Source: Chloroflexota bacterium (GTDB lineage: Bacteria; Chloroflexota; Anaerolineae; B4-G1; SLSP01). From it: a stretch of 6,395 bases of DNA. Location of the stretch: the NCBI GenBank assembly GCA_012798275.1, contig JAAZNO010000372.1, forward strand, positions 1 through 6,395. The letters are read 5' to 3'. Positions within the stretch are counted from its first letter, which is position 1; each line of letters opens with the position of its first letter. The translations under genes were made by a program, and so were the position numbers. The notes under the pieces are model-generated. The model saw only the letters and a program-made list of their open reading frames with translations, made no database searches and was not told the origin of the DNA. Positions 1 to 5,540 of the stretch are shown one piece after another.

Positions 1-473
1 CAATGCGGGTCTACCCAGCGTCGTTTGCCGTGGGCCACAACTTCAGTTCCCTGGGCCACCAGATAGAGCGTGGCAACGGCCAGCACCAAACACAGCCGTG
101 TCAGCGCTTGGGCCGAACGAATCAGCGAAGCTTCCAGTTGGTGTGGCAGGGGATCAATCCGCGCAATGGAGAGCGCGAAGTACGGGTCATATTCGTAAGC
201 CAATCCCAGGCGCAGCGCCTCAATCGCCAGGCGGAAACGTAACGGGTCGCCGTCGCCTGGCGGTTCTTCCGGCGCGATGTCCAGCGTCGCCAGCTGCGCC
301 GCAGTCAGGATCGCCTCATGCACCTGATTTGTGTGCATGCCCTGCCCGATCAGTTTGGTCGTTGCGCCCAGCGGCATCACCACCAGTACCTTGAGCGGTT
401 CAGAGAACAGCGGGCTGCGAACAATCGCATTGGGTTTAAGTTGACTCAGAATCTTCACCACCACAGTCCTCAT
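1..473 (-). pseudogene. Chimeric ORF: SNF2-type helicase N-terminus fused to IS4-like transposase C-terminus (partial)
   Basis: An open frame of 157 codons runs from ATG 471-473 off the left edge of the window. Residues 1-115 (QLKPNAIVRSPLF, LGLAYEYDPYFALSIARIDP, PLPHQLEA) match my recollection of the N-terminus of large SNF2/DEAD-like helicases, where HQLEA normally leads into the ATP-binding domain. Here, from residue 116 (bases ~128 downward), the frame instead reads SLIRSAQALTRLCLVLA, LVAQGTEVVAHGKRRWVDPH. That resembles the end of the DDE domain of IS4-family transposases. No Walker A motif follows, so the product cannot be a working helicase. An in-frame stop at 492-494 bounds the start. 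The ATG has no Shine-Dalgarno, but TGAGGA lies 8 bases before a GTG at 456-458, which may be the true start (KILSQLKP). The helicase and IS4 assignments are from memory of the families. The open frame itself is directly visible. Confidence 0.7.
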
Positions 474-547
474 TCTGCAAATACGCCAAACCTACACTTC
501 GAGCCATAGGGCGATCTTTTATCATTTGCCCAACTGGCACACAATTT

Positions 548-575
548 AGTATATGGACAAAAACAAATAAGGCAA
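548..575 (-). promoter_or_regulatory. Possible sigma70-type promoter for the helicase-like ORF
   Basis: On the minus strand TTGCCT (570-575) is followed after 16 bases by TATACT (548-553), giving 4/6 and 5/6 matches to the consensus boxes. Transcription would start near 541, leaving a leader of about 70-85 bases before the helicase-like ORF. The -35 box overlaps the right arm of the upstream terminator hairpin. The assignment is weak because the region is AT-rich. Confidence 0.35.
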
Positions 576-594
576 ACGCGGGCCACGTTTGCCT
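555..594 (-). terminator. Rho-independent terminator
   Basis: A perfect 9-bp inverted repeat (AGGCAAACG at 570-578, CGTTTGCCT at 586-594) encloses a 7-base loop. On the minus strand it is followed by a T-rich tail, TTATTTGTTTTTG. It lies 20 bases after the stop codon at 615-617, so it looks like the terminator of the now-degraded gene there. On the plus strand no T-run follows the hairpin. Confidence 0.75.
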
Positions 595-614
595 CAGAAT
601 TCCTCACACCCCGC

Positions 615-797
615 TCACTTCTCGCGACGCTGATAGGTCAAGCTCTCCGTAAACGACTTCTCCAACACACGCCAACGAGCAATCTGATGCTGATCAATCG
701 TCAAGCCAATGTAACGCAGGTTTACACCGCGGCTACAGAAGAACTGGCCAGGGAAGTTTACAGCAGTCTTGACGGAACGCTTCCAGAAAGCGCTGAA
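615..797 (-). pseudogene. C-terminal remnant of an unidentified protein
   Basis: An open frame of 60 codons, bounded upstream by a TGA at 798-800 and ending in TGA at 615-617, contains no ATG. Its residues look like real protein (FPGQFFCSRGVNLRYIGL, TIDQHQIARWRVLEKSFTE). A good terminator follows 20 bases downstream, which supports this as the true 3' end of a former gene. The overlapping frame starting at ATG 799-801 reads MIQRFLEAFRQD before stopping at 733, so the original N-terminal portion may be frameshifted into it. I do not recognise the family. The tRNA terminator at 872 limits how much could remain upstream. Confidence 0.35.
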
Positions 798-871
798 TCA
801 TCCATGGCAGCACTCCTCAGGAAAATCATACCTGAAGAACTTAAAGAGCACTTGCCACAAATGTAATACAA

Positions 872-913
872 AGATGTCCGTCCTCATTGTCTTCACAATA
901 AGAACGGACATCT
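872..913. terminator. Bidirectional terminator-like hairpin downstream of tRNA-Pro
   Basis: A 42-nt near-palindrome has outer arms AGATGTCCGT (872-881) and ACGGACATCT (904-913), an inner ATTGT/ACAAT stem and a 4-base loop. Only two mismatched positions interrupt the stem. It begins 12 bases past the 3' end of tRNA-Pro and would terminate that transcript. The minus-strand tail is only TTTGT. The plus-strand tail is CCTTTTTCC, so it may also stop plus-strand transcription running toward the tRNA. Confidence 0.6.
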
Positions 914-924
914 CCTTTTTCCTG

Positions 925-999
925 TCGGGGCGGACGGATTTGAACCGTCGGCCTCTACAACCCCATTGTAGCGCCCTAGCCAAACTGGGCTACGCCCCG
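925..999 (-). tRNA. tRNA-Pro (anticodon GGG)
   Basis: A complete cloverleaf of 75 nt can be folded by hand. The acceptor stem pairs CGGGGCG with CGCCCCG, and the D stem pairs GCCC with GGGC around a 10-base loop. The anticodon stem pairs CTACA with TGTAG around loop ATGGGGT, giving anticodon GGG. The variable loop is 5 bases, and the T arm is GACGG-TTCAAAT-CCGTC. The discriminator is A73 and the first pair is C1-G72, which is the normal identity for bacterial tRNA-Pro. CCA is not encoded (the sequence continues CAGG), so it must be added enzymatically. It would read CCC/CCU proline codons. It sits between the transporter gene and a terminator hairpin, with its own promoter. Confidence 0.96.
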
Positions 1000-1011
1000 C
1001 CAGCCATCAAG

Positions 1012-1039
1012 ATTATACCGCATTTCACGATTTTGACAA
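1012..1039 (-). promoter_or_regulatory. Promoter of tRNA-Pro
   Basis: On the minus strand TTGTCA (1034-1039) is followed after 16 bases by a perfect TATAAT (1012-1017). The predicted start, near 1005, lies only about six bases before the mature tRNA. The promoter begins six bases past the stop codon of the transporter gene, so the tRNA can be transcribed independently of the operon. Confidence 0.8.
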
Positions 1040-1044
1040 GCCGT

Positions 1045-2214
1045 TCACACTTTGAGATCAAAGTGCTTCTCGTGCCAGACTCTGTCCAACGCCTCTTCCG
1101 GCGAAAGGGGCACGTCGCCCGAACGGTAATACAGGTAGCGGAACAGGTCCCGCAACGCCGCGGTCGCCACCGGCGCCAGGAACAGGCCCGCCAGTCCACC
1201 TAACTCGCTGCCGATCACCAGCACCACCATCACCACCACCGGATGCAGCTTGACGCTCCGCCCGACTACCCGCGGCGTGATGAAGAGGTTCTCCACTTGC
1301 TGAATGCCCAGCGCGTATAACGCCACCCACAACGCCAGAATTGGACTTTGGGTGAGCGCCACCAACACCGCCGGAATCGCTCCCAGCAGCGGGCCGATGT
1401 TGGGGATCAACTCGAAGGCGCCCGCCACCATCCCCAGAAACAGCGAAAAGCGCACCCCCATGATGGTAAACGCGATCGCCGAAACCGAGCCGATGATCAG
1501 GCCGAGAAACAATTGCCCCCGCAAATACGAGCCGAACGCGGCGTCTGCCAGCGTCATGATTTTGAGCACGTCCTCCCGAATCACCGAGGGGATGTTGTGC
1601 TTCGCCGATTGCGTCAGCCGCTCCGCATCCAACAGCAGATAAAAAGTCCAGAAGGGAATGAGCAAGACGGCCAACACGAAGGTGACCGTGTACGAGATAG
1701 CGATGGCGGTGCCGCTCAAGGCCTGCTGGATGATGACGCCGAGCTGGCCCGTGAAACGGCTGAGGGTCTCATCAATCTGCGTCTGGACCTGCGGCGGCAA
1801 TAGCCGATATTGCGCGATGAGGCTGTCGCCGAGACCCGTGAGGTAGTCTAACACCCTCTCGCGCTCCTCCCACAGCGTCTGCCCCTGTTGACTCAGGATG
1901 GGCACGATCAACGCCGAAAATCCTACCAGCGCGGCAATGACCAGCAGGTAAGTCAGCACCAACGCGAGAGGCCGCGCCGCCCGGCGGAAGAAACGCAACC
2001 GAGGCCGCGCGCCGACCCAGCGCCAGCCCCGCTCGACGACCTTCACCAGCGGCGCCAGGAGATAGGCCAGCAGCAGCCCCAGCATGAAGGGCAACAGCAC
2101 GGTGCGGGTGTGCCACAGGATGACGCCCAGGAAAATCGCCCCCGCCACGATCAGGAGCGTCCGCCGACGCCGCGACACCGGAATCTCCAACCAGCGCTCG
2201 ATCAAAACACTCAT
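1045..2214 (-). CDS. AI-2E family transporter (PerM/TqsA-like membrane protein)
   Basis: This 389-residue polytopic inner-membrane protein has the usual length for the family. Hydrophobic segments lie around residues 19-34, 38-57, 83-106, 165-193, 230-252, 258-285, 290-305 and 325-355. Family signatures visible are GSYLRGQ, the loop FELIPNIGPLLGAIPA, and the C-terminal run Q-x-VEN-x-FITPRVVG followed by KLHPVVV and G-x-FLAPVA. Members include the E. coli autoinducer-2 exporter TqsA, PerM and Na+(Li+)/H+ antiporters, so the substrate cannot be read from sequence. The start ATG (2212-2214) has GAGGAG seven to nine bases upstream. The gene begins 30 bases after the lepA stop, which suggests co-transcription. 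The last codons lie inside an 8-bp inverted repeat (1048-1065). Confidence 0.93.
   Translation of the reverse strand: MSVLIERWLEIPVSRRRRTLLIVAGAIFLGVILWHTRTVLLPFMLGLLLAYLLAPLVKVVERGWRWVGARPRLRFFRRAARPLALVLTYLLVIAALVGFSALIVPILSQQGQTLWEERERVLDYLTGLGDSLIAQYRLLPPQVQTQIDETLSRFTGQLGVIIQQALSGTAIAISYTVTFVLAVLLIPFWTFYLLLDAERLTQSAKHNIPSVIREDVLKIMTLADAAFGSYLRGQLFLGLIIGSVSAIAFTIMGVRFSLFLGMVAGAFELIPNIGPLLGAIPAVLVALTQSPILALWVALYALGIQQVENLFITPRVVGRSVKLHPVVVMVVLVIGSELGGLAGLFLAPVATAALRDLFRYLYYRSGDVPLSPEEALDRVWHEKHFDLKV
1048..1065. repeat. Perfect inverted repeat at the 3' end of the transporter gene
   Basis: CACTTTGA and TCAAAGTG are perfect inverse copies separated by two bases, overlapping the final codons (FDLKV) and abutting the stop. 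It can form a short RNA hairpin. No T-run follows on the minus strand, so at most it stabilises the 3' end or aids termination just ahead of the tRNA promoter. Confidence 0.4.
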
Positions 2215-2244
2215 GAAAACCCGCTCCTCGCTGTCCCGGCGCCC

Positions 2245-4056
2245 TTAATCCTCGTCCAGCCGGAGCATCGCCAGGAAAGCCTCCTGCGGCAACACGACCG
2301 TTCCCAGCATCTTCATCCGCTTCTTGCCGGCTTTCTGTTTCTCCAGCAATTTGCGCTTGCGCGTGACGTCGCCGCCATAGCATTTGGCCAGCACGTCCTT
2401 CCGCAGCGCCTGGACGTTCACCCGCGCCAGCACCTTGCCCCCCGTGACCGCCTGGATCGGCACCTCAAACAGCTGCCGCGGGATGACTTCCTTCATCTTG
2501 CGGATCAGCAGCGACCCCTTCTCGTAGGCCTTCTCCCGATGCACGATGATCGCCAGCGCGTCCACCGGCTCCCGGTTGACCAGGATGTCCACTTTCACCA
2601 GGTCATCCGCACGATAGCTATCGAAAGTGTAATCCATCGAAGCATACCCCCGCGTCGCCGACTTGATCTTATCATGCAGATCAATCACCATCTCCGCCAA
2701 CGGCACCTCAAAGGTGAGCAGGACGCGCCGCTTGTCAAGCGTTTCGGTGAGCAGGAAATTCGCGCGCTTGCGTCGGAAAATCTCCATCAGCGCGCCGAGG
2801 TATTCACTGGGTGTGATGACCTGGACCTTCATCCACGGCTCACGGACCTCGGCGACCAGGGTGGGATCGGGCAAATCCGCCGGGCGATGGATCTCGAGCT
2901 CCTCGCCATTCCGCAACAGCACCTGATAGGCCACGCTGGGCGCCGTCACCACCAGATCCTGCCCGTATTCGCGCTCCAACCGCTCCTGGATGATTTCCAT
3001 GTGGAACAGGCCCAAAAATCCACAGCGGAAGCCAAACTGCAACGCCTTCGAAGTCTCCGGCGTGAACGTGAGCGACGCATCGTTGAGCTGCAGTTTCTCC
3101 AGCGCGTCCCGCAGGTTAGCGTAATCATCCGCCTCCGAGGGATACAGGCTCGCAAAGACCATCGGCTTTGCCGGTTTGTAGCCCGGCAACGGCTCAGCCG
3201 CCGGACGCCGCGCGTCGGTGACTGTATCGCCGACCCGCGCCTCGCGCACCGACTTGAGCCCGGTAGCGATGTAGCCCACCTCGCCGGCGGAGAGCTCCGC
3301 AACCGGGGTCATCTCCGGCGTGAACACCCCCACCTCCACCGGCTCCGTCCTGGCCCCCGTCGCCAGCATCAACAGCACCGTGTCGCGGTTCACCCGCCCT
3401 TCGCGCAGGCGCACGTAGGCAATCACGCCCTTGTAGGAATCGTAATGGGAGTCGAAAATCAGGGCCTGCAGCGGCGCGTTGACATCCGCTGCCGGCGGCG
3501 GGGGGACGCGATCCACGATCGCCTGCAACACGAGCGGGACGTTCGTCCCTTCCTTGGCCGAGACCGCTAACACTTCCGTGACCGGAATGCCCAACAGCTC
3601 GGCCACGTCCGCTGCCACGGCCTCCACCTGCGCCGTCGGCAAATCAATCTTGTTGATGACCGGAATGATCTCCAGGTCGTTCTCCAGCGCCAGGTAAAGA
3701 TTGGCCAGCGTCTGCGCCTCGATGCCCTGGGTCGCGTCCACGACCAGCAACGCCCCCTCGCAGGCGGCCAGCGCGCGGCTGACCTCGTAGGCGAAGTCCA
3801 CATGTCCCGGCGTGTCAATAAGATTGAGCTCGTACGTCTCGCCGTCAGCCGCCTGCCAGTGCATCTGCACCGCCGACGCTTTGATGGTGACGCCCTTCTC
3901 CTTCTCCAGCTCCATGCTGTCCAGCAGCTGCGATTGCGTTGCCATCTGCCGCGCATCCACGGTGCCGGTCACTTCCAACAGGCGATCGGCCAGCGTGGAC
4001 TTGCCGTGATCAATATGCGCAATGATGCTGAAATTCCGAATCCGTGAAGGATCCAT
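2245..4056 (-). CDS. lepA: Elongation factor 4 (LepA), ribosome back-translocase GTPase
   Basis: This 603-residue translational GTPase is the usual length (about 600). The G domain shows G1 AHIDHGKS (13-20), switch I KGVTIKA (about 54-60), G3 DTPGH (81-85), G4 NKID (135-138) and G5 SAK (166-168). EF-G-like domains follow. The LepA-specific C-terminal region, CYGGDVTRKRKLLEKQK then GKKRMKMLGTVVLPQEAFLA, separates it from EF-G, BipA and RF3. EF4 binds ribosomes on stalled or mis-translocated complexes, and proposed roles include back-translocation, subunit biogenesis and initiation. The start ATG (4054-4056) has GGAAGGAAG about nine bases upstream, and MDPSRIRNFSIIAHIDHGKS is a normal N-terminus. 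The leader carries the 9-bp tandem repeat, and the transporter gene follows 30 bases downstream. Confidence 0.98.
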   Translation of the reverse strand: MDPSRIRNFSIIAHIDHGKSTLADRLLEVTGTVDARQMATQSQLLDSMELEKEKGVTIKASAVQMHWQAADGETYELNLIDTPGHVDFAYEVSRALAACEGALLVVDATQGIEAQTLANLYLALENDLEIIPVINKIDLPTAQVEAVAADVAELLGIPVTEVLAVSAKEGTNVPLVLQAIVDRVPPPPAADVNAPLQALIFDSHYDSYKGVIAYVRLREGRVNRDTVLLMLATGARTEPVEVGVFTPEMTPVAELSAGEVGYIATGLKSVREARVGDTVTDARRPAAEPLPGYKPAKPMVFASLYPSEADDYANLRDALEKLQLNDASLTFTPETSKALQFGFRCGFLGLFHMEIIQERLEREYGQDLVVTAPSVAYQVLLRNGEELEIHRPADLPDPTLVAEVREPWMKVQVITPSEYLGALMEIFRRKRANFLLTETLDKRRVLLTFEVPLAEMVIDLHDKIKSATRGYASMDYTFDSYRADDLVKVDILVNREPVDALAIIVHREKAYEKGSLLIRKMKEVIPRQLFEVPIQAVTGGKVLARVNVQALRKDVLAKCYGGDVTRKRKLLEKQKAGKKRMKMLGTVVLPQEAFLAMLRLDED

Positions 4057-4059
4057 GGA

Positions 4060-4143
4060 TCAAAACTTCCTTCCATTCATGCCATTCATGCCATTCATGC
4101 CATTCATGCCATTCATGCCATTCATGCCATTCATGCCATTCAT
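4060..4143 (-). CDS. Possible leader peptide ORF (Met-Asn-Gly)x8-Arg-Lys-Phe
   Basis: The tandem repeat upstream of lepA is open in the minus-strand frame ATG-AAT-GGC. It would encode 27 residues, MNG repeated eight times then RKF, stopping at TGA 4060-4062, three bases before the lepA start codon. The lepA ribosome binding site lies inside its last codons, so translation of it could couple to lepA. Against a real gene: no Shine-Dalgarno precedes the first ATG, and the composition is that of a simple repeat. The frame also stays open upstream into tlyA, but the predicted lepA promoter excludes that part. Confidence 0.25.
   Translation of the reverse strand: MNGMNGMNGMNGMNGMNGMNGMNGRKF
4073..4143. 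repeat. 9-bp tandem repeat (GCCATTCAT)n, about 8 copies
   Basis: Seven perfect head-to-tail copies of GCCATTCAT (4081-4143) are preceded by an eighth that lacks only its first base (4073-4080). The array ends about 17 bases before the lepA start codon, immediately upstream of its ribosome binding site. Because the unit is a multiple of three, loss or gain of copies would never alter the ATG-AAT-GGC frame. It would alter leader length and structure. Perfect identity of the copies implies recent expansion by slippage. Confidence 0.97.
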
Positions 4144-4225
4144 GAGTCCATAAGTCTTAAGCCGGAACCATGCCCGCGGCCCGGCTCCCTCGCTGCCGTC
4201 CCACGCACGAACCCGGCCCGTCTGC

Positions 4226-4234
4226 ATTGTACCA
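4226..4234 (-). promoter_or_regulatory. Extended -10 promoter candidate for lepA
   Basis: In the 200-base gap between tlyA and lepA the minus strand has TGGTACAAT, an extended -10 element (TG-n-TACAAT), with no convincing -35 box. Transcription would begin near 4219 and give a leader of about 160 bases that includes the tandem repeat. lepA could also be read through from tlyA, since no clear terminator separates them. Confidence 0.45.
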
Positions 4235-4259
4235 CGATTCTGGAGTTGCTGGCGACGCC

Positions 4260-5048
4260 TCAACGTGCGAGCGCTTCTTGCAACGCCCGCTCGATCCATG
4301 CCGGGACGTCATCTCCTGCCACCCCGGGCTGCCACCATCCCAGGAACTCGAGGTTGCCTGCCGGGCCCAGCAGCGGGGAGACCATCAGCCCGCGCAGGCC
4401 CAATCCCAGCTCCGCCAGCGCCGCACAGACCTCTACCAGCACCTGCCGATGTACGGCGGGGTCGCGCACCACGCCCCCTTTGCCCACCTGCGCACGGCCC
4501 GCCTCGAACTGCGGTTTGATGAGGGAGACGATCTCCCCACCCTCGCGCAGCCAACGCACCGCCGTCGGATAGATCAGCCGCACGGAGATGAAGGAGACGT
4601 CGGAGACGATGAGGTCCACCCGCTCCGGCAGCGCTGTCACGTAACGCGCATTGGTGCGCTCCAACACCACAACACGCGGATCCTGGCGCAGTGTCCACGC
4701 GAGTTGACCGTATCCCACATCCAGGGCGTAGACCCGCAGCGCGCCGCGCTGCAGCAGGCAATCGGTGAAGCCGCCCGTCGAAGCGCCGATGTCCGCCGCG
4801 ACGCGCCCCGCCACGGGGATGGCGAAACGTTCCAGGGCCGCGTCGAGCTTCTCACCGCCGCGGCTCACGAAGCGCGGCCGGGCAGCCAGCGTCAACGTCG
4901 CGGTCATCGGCACCTGCGCGCCGGGCTTGTCCACCACCCGGCCATCCACCAGCACCTCGCCCGCGCCGATGAGCCGTTGCGCCAGACTGCGGGATTCCGC
5001 CAGCCCCCGCGCTACCAACAATACATCCAGACGTTCTCGTTCCATCAT
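4260..5048 (-). CDS. tlyA: TlyA family rRNA (cytidine-2'-O)-methyltransferase
   Basis: This 262-residue protein has an N-terminal S4 RNA-binding domain (about residues 4-60: LDVLLVARGLAESRSLAQ, LIGAGEVLVDG). A linker with SRGGEKL leads into an FtsJ/RrmJ-type methyltransferase domain. The SAM-binding loop ADIGASTGGFTD spans about 85-96. The K-D-K-E methyltransferase tetrad is visible as K67, D150 (SDVSFIS), K178 (IKPQFE) and E234 (GNLEFLGWW). In mycobacteria TlyA methylates 16S and 23S rRNA 2'-hydroxyls and determines capreomycin sensitivity. Which nucleotide is the target here is not visible. An in-frame TGA at 5049-5051 touches the first ATG, so the start must be 5046-5048 or the adjacent 5043-5045. 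Neither has a Shine-Dalgarno, so initiation may depend on an upstream overlapping ORF. Confidence 0.95.
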   Translation of the reverse strand: MMERERLDVLLVARGLAESRSLAQRLIGAGEVLVDGRVVDKPGAQVPMTATLTLAARPRFVSRGGEKLDAALERFAIPVAGRVAADIGASTGGFTDCLLQRGALRVYALDVGYGQLAWTLRQDPRVVVLERTNARYVTALPERVDLIVSDVSFISVRLIYPTAVRWLREGGEIVSLIKPQFEAGRAQVGKGGVVRDPAVHRQVLVEVCAALAELGLGLRGLMVSPLLGPAGNLEFLGWWQPGVAGDDVPAWIERALQEALAR

Positions 5049-5128
5049 TCAACTTTGCGTCCAGGGATCAACGCCAGATGCAGGCCACCCGGCCAGGAAA
5101 TCAGGTGAGCGCCCTGCGGTTTCTCCAT
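5045..5128 (-). CDS. Small ORF (27 aa) overlapping the tlyA start, possible leader peptide
   Basis: ATG at 5126-5128 opens 27 codons beginning MEKPQGAHLISWPGG and ending IPGRKVE. Its TGA (5045-5047) overlaps the tlyA ATG in the classic ATGA arrangement used for translational coupling. This would explain why tlyA has no ribosome binding site. The ORF has only a weak, distant GGGGA upstream. I do not recognise the peptide. It could be a leader, or the tail of a lost gene, since an in-frame TGA lies two codons before its ATG. Confidence 0.3.
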   Translation of the reverse strand: MEKPQGAHLISWPGGLHLALIPGRKVE

Positions 5129-5166
5129 GGGTCAGCTGATAGTCCCCGCAAAGACTCTGCTGTCTG

Positions 5167-5195
5167 TTGACTTTATGCAAATTTGTCCCTATCAT
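5167..5195 (+). promoter_or_regulatory. Sigma70-type promoter, plus strand
   Basis: TTGACT (5167-5172), a 17-base spacer and TATCAT (5190-5195) make a strong consensus-like promoter (5/6 in each box, optimal spacing). It points toward the plus-strand coding remnant at 5219-5461 and would start transcription near 5202. It overlaps the oppositely directed tlyA promoter. Confidence 0.55.
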
Positions 5196-5221
5196 TATAA
5201 ATGCAAAACATCCCCTGACCA
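5194..5221 (-). promoter_or_regulatory. Promoter candidate for tlyA
   Basis: On the minus strand TGGTCA (5216-5221, 4/6) is followed after 16 bases by a perfect TATAAT (5194-5199). The start would lie near 5187, giving tlyA a leader of about 140 bases that contains the 27-codon ORF. Its -10 box overlaps the -10 box of the plus-strand promoter. Confidence 0.5.
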
Positions 5222-5461
5222 GCGTCGGAGCTGACCGATGCGAGCCCGCTTGACGTTGTTGCCAGGGCCACCAGGTATGCGGTATCGGTAGATGCGCAAA
5301 AGCGCCAGCGCTACAAGACGGTGGCGCTGATCGTAGAAAAGTGCGAATGGCAGCCGCCAGAAGTGGTCGCCATTCGCGTGGGGATTGAGGAGACAGCGCT
5401 CCGCCAGCAGGTAGTGCACTTGGGGCCGCGCGACCGGTCAGGGGCAGAGAAGGTGATATAG
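5219..5461 (+). pseudogene. Remnant of a small hypothetical protein
   Basis: A frame of 80 codons, opening after TGA 5216-5218 and ending at TAG 5459-5461, has no ATG start. Its middle is protein-like: QRYKTVALIVEKCEWQPPEV, then VVAIRVGIEETALRQQV. This resembles a small uncharacterised protein recalled from Chloroflexota and cyanobacterial genomes (typically RYKTVELIVEE-x-WxPP, a VALRV-x-x-x-E-x-x-L strand, then a GGxWxPxxxxW tail). The tail is missing and replaced by unrelated residues, so it is probably a degraded copy. The minus-strand ORFs over the same bases are shadows. The family recollection is from memory and the function is unknown. Confidence 0.45.
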
Positions 5462-5540
5462 GGGTAGATATATACAAGTAGATGGCAACAGAATAGATAC
5501 GGCTGGATATTATAGTCCGTATAATACATAGTTGGGCGAC
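5462..5540. other. AT-rich intergenic segment with small inverted repeat
   Basis: This short gap between two remnants contains TATTATA (5508-5514) and TATAATA (5520-5526), a perfect 7-bp inverted repeat around GTCCG. It also has scattered TATA-like tracts that give -10-like hexamers on both strands. No partner -35 box is convincing. No copy of the GAGAGAAT element seen at the other side of the transposase remnant occurs here, so the far end of that element appears lost. Confidence 0.4.

Noticed and set aside
769..1203. 144-codon plus-strand ORF
   Set aside because: It passes through the terminator hairpin and the tRNA gene on the opposite strand and into the antisense of the transporter gene.
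1772..2383. 203-codon minus-strand frame across the lepA/transporter junction
   Set aside because: Ala/Gly/Arg-rich alternative frame overlapping two well-identified genes, with no motif of its own.
1888..3570. 560-codon open frame on the plus strand
   Set aside because: It is antisense to lepA and the start of the transporter gene. Its product is rich in His, Arg, Gln and Pro, as expected from a GC-rich shadow frame, and shows no domain signature.
4073..4143. CRISPR array
   Set aside because: The repeats are 9 bp, directly abutting and without spacers, so this is a minisatellite.
4150..4200. Intrinsic terminator for tlyA
   Set aside because: A short GCCGG/CCGGC pairing exists on the minus strand, but it has a long loop and no T-run, so termination between tlyA and lepA is not supported.
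4170..5108. 312-codon open frame on the plus strand
   Set aside because: It is antisense to tlyA, whose S4 and FtsJ motifs and catalytic residues are unmistakable. Composition is that of a shadow frame.
5049..5477. 142-codon minus-strand ORF ending one codon before tlyA and in the same frame
   Set aside because: It runs antisense to the plus-strand coding remnant at 5219-5461 and has low-complexity shadow-like residues. The overlapping 27-codon ORF in another frame fits the tlyA start better.
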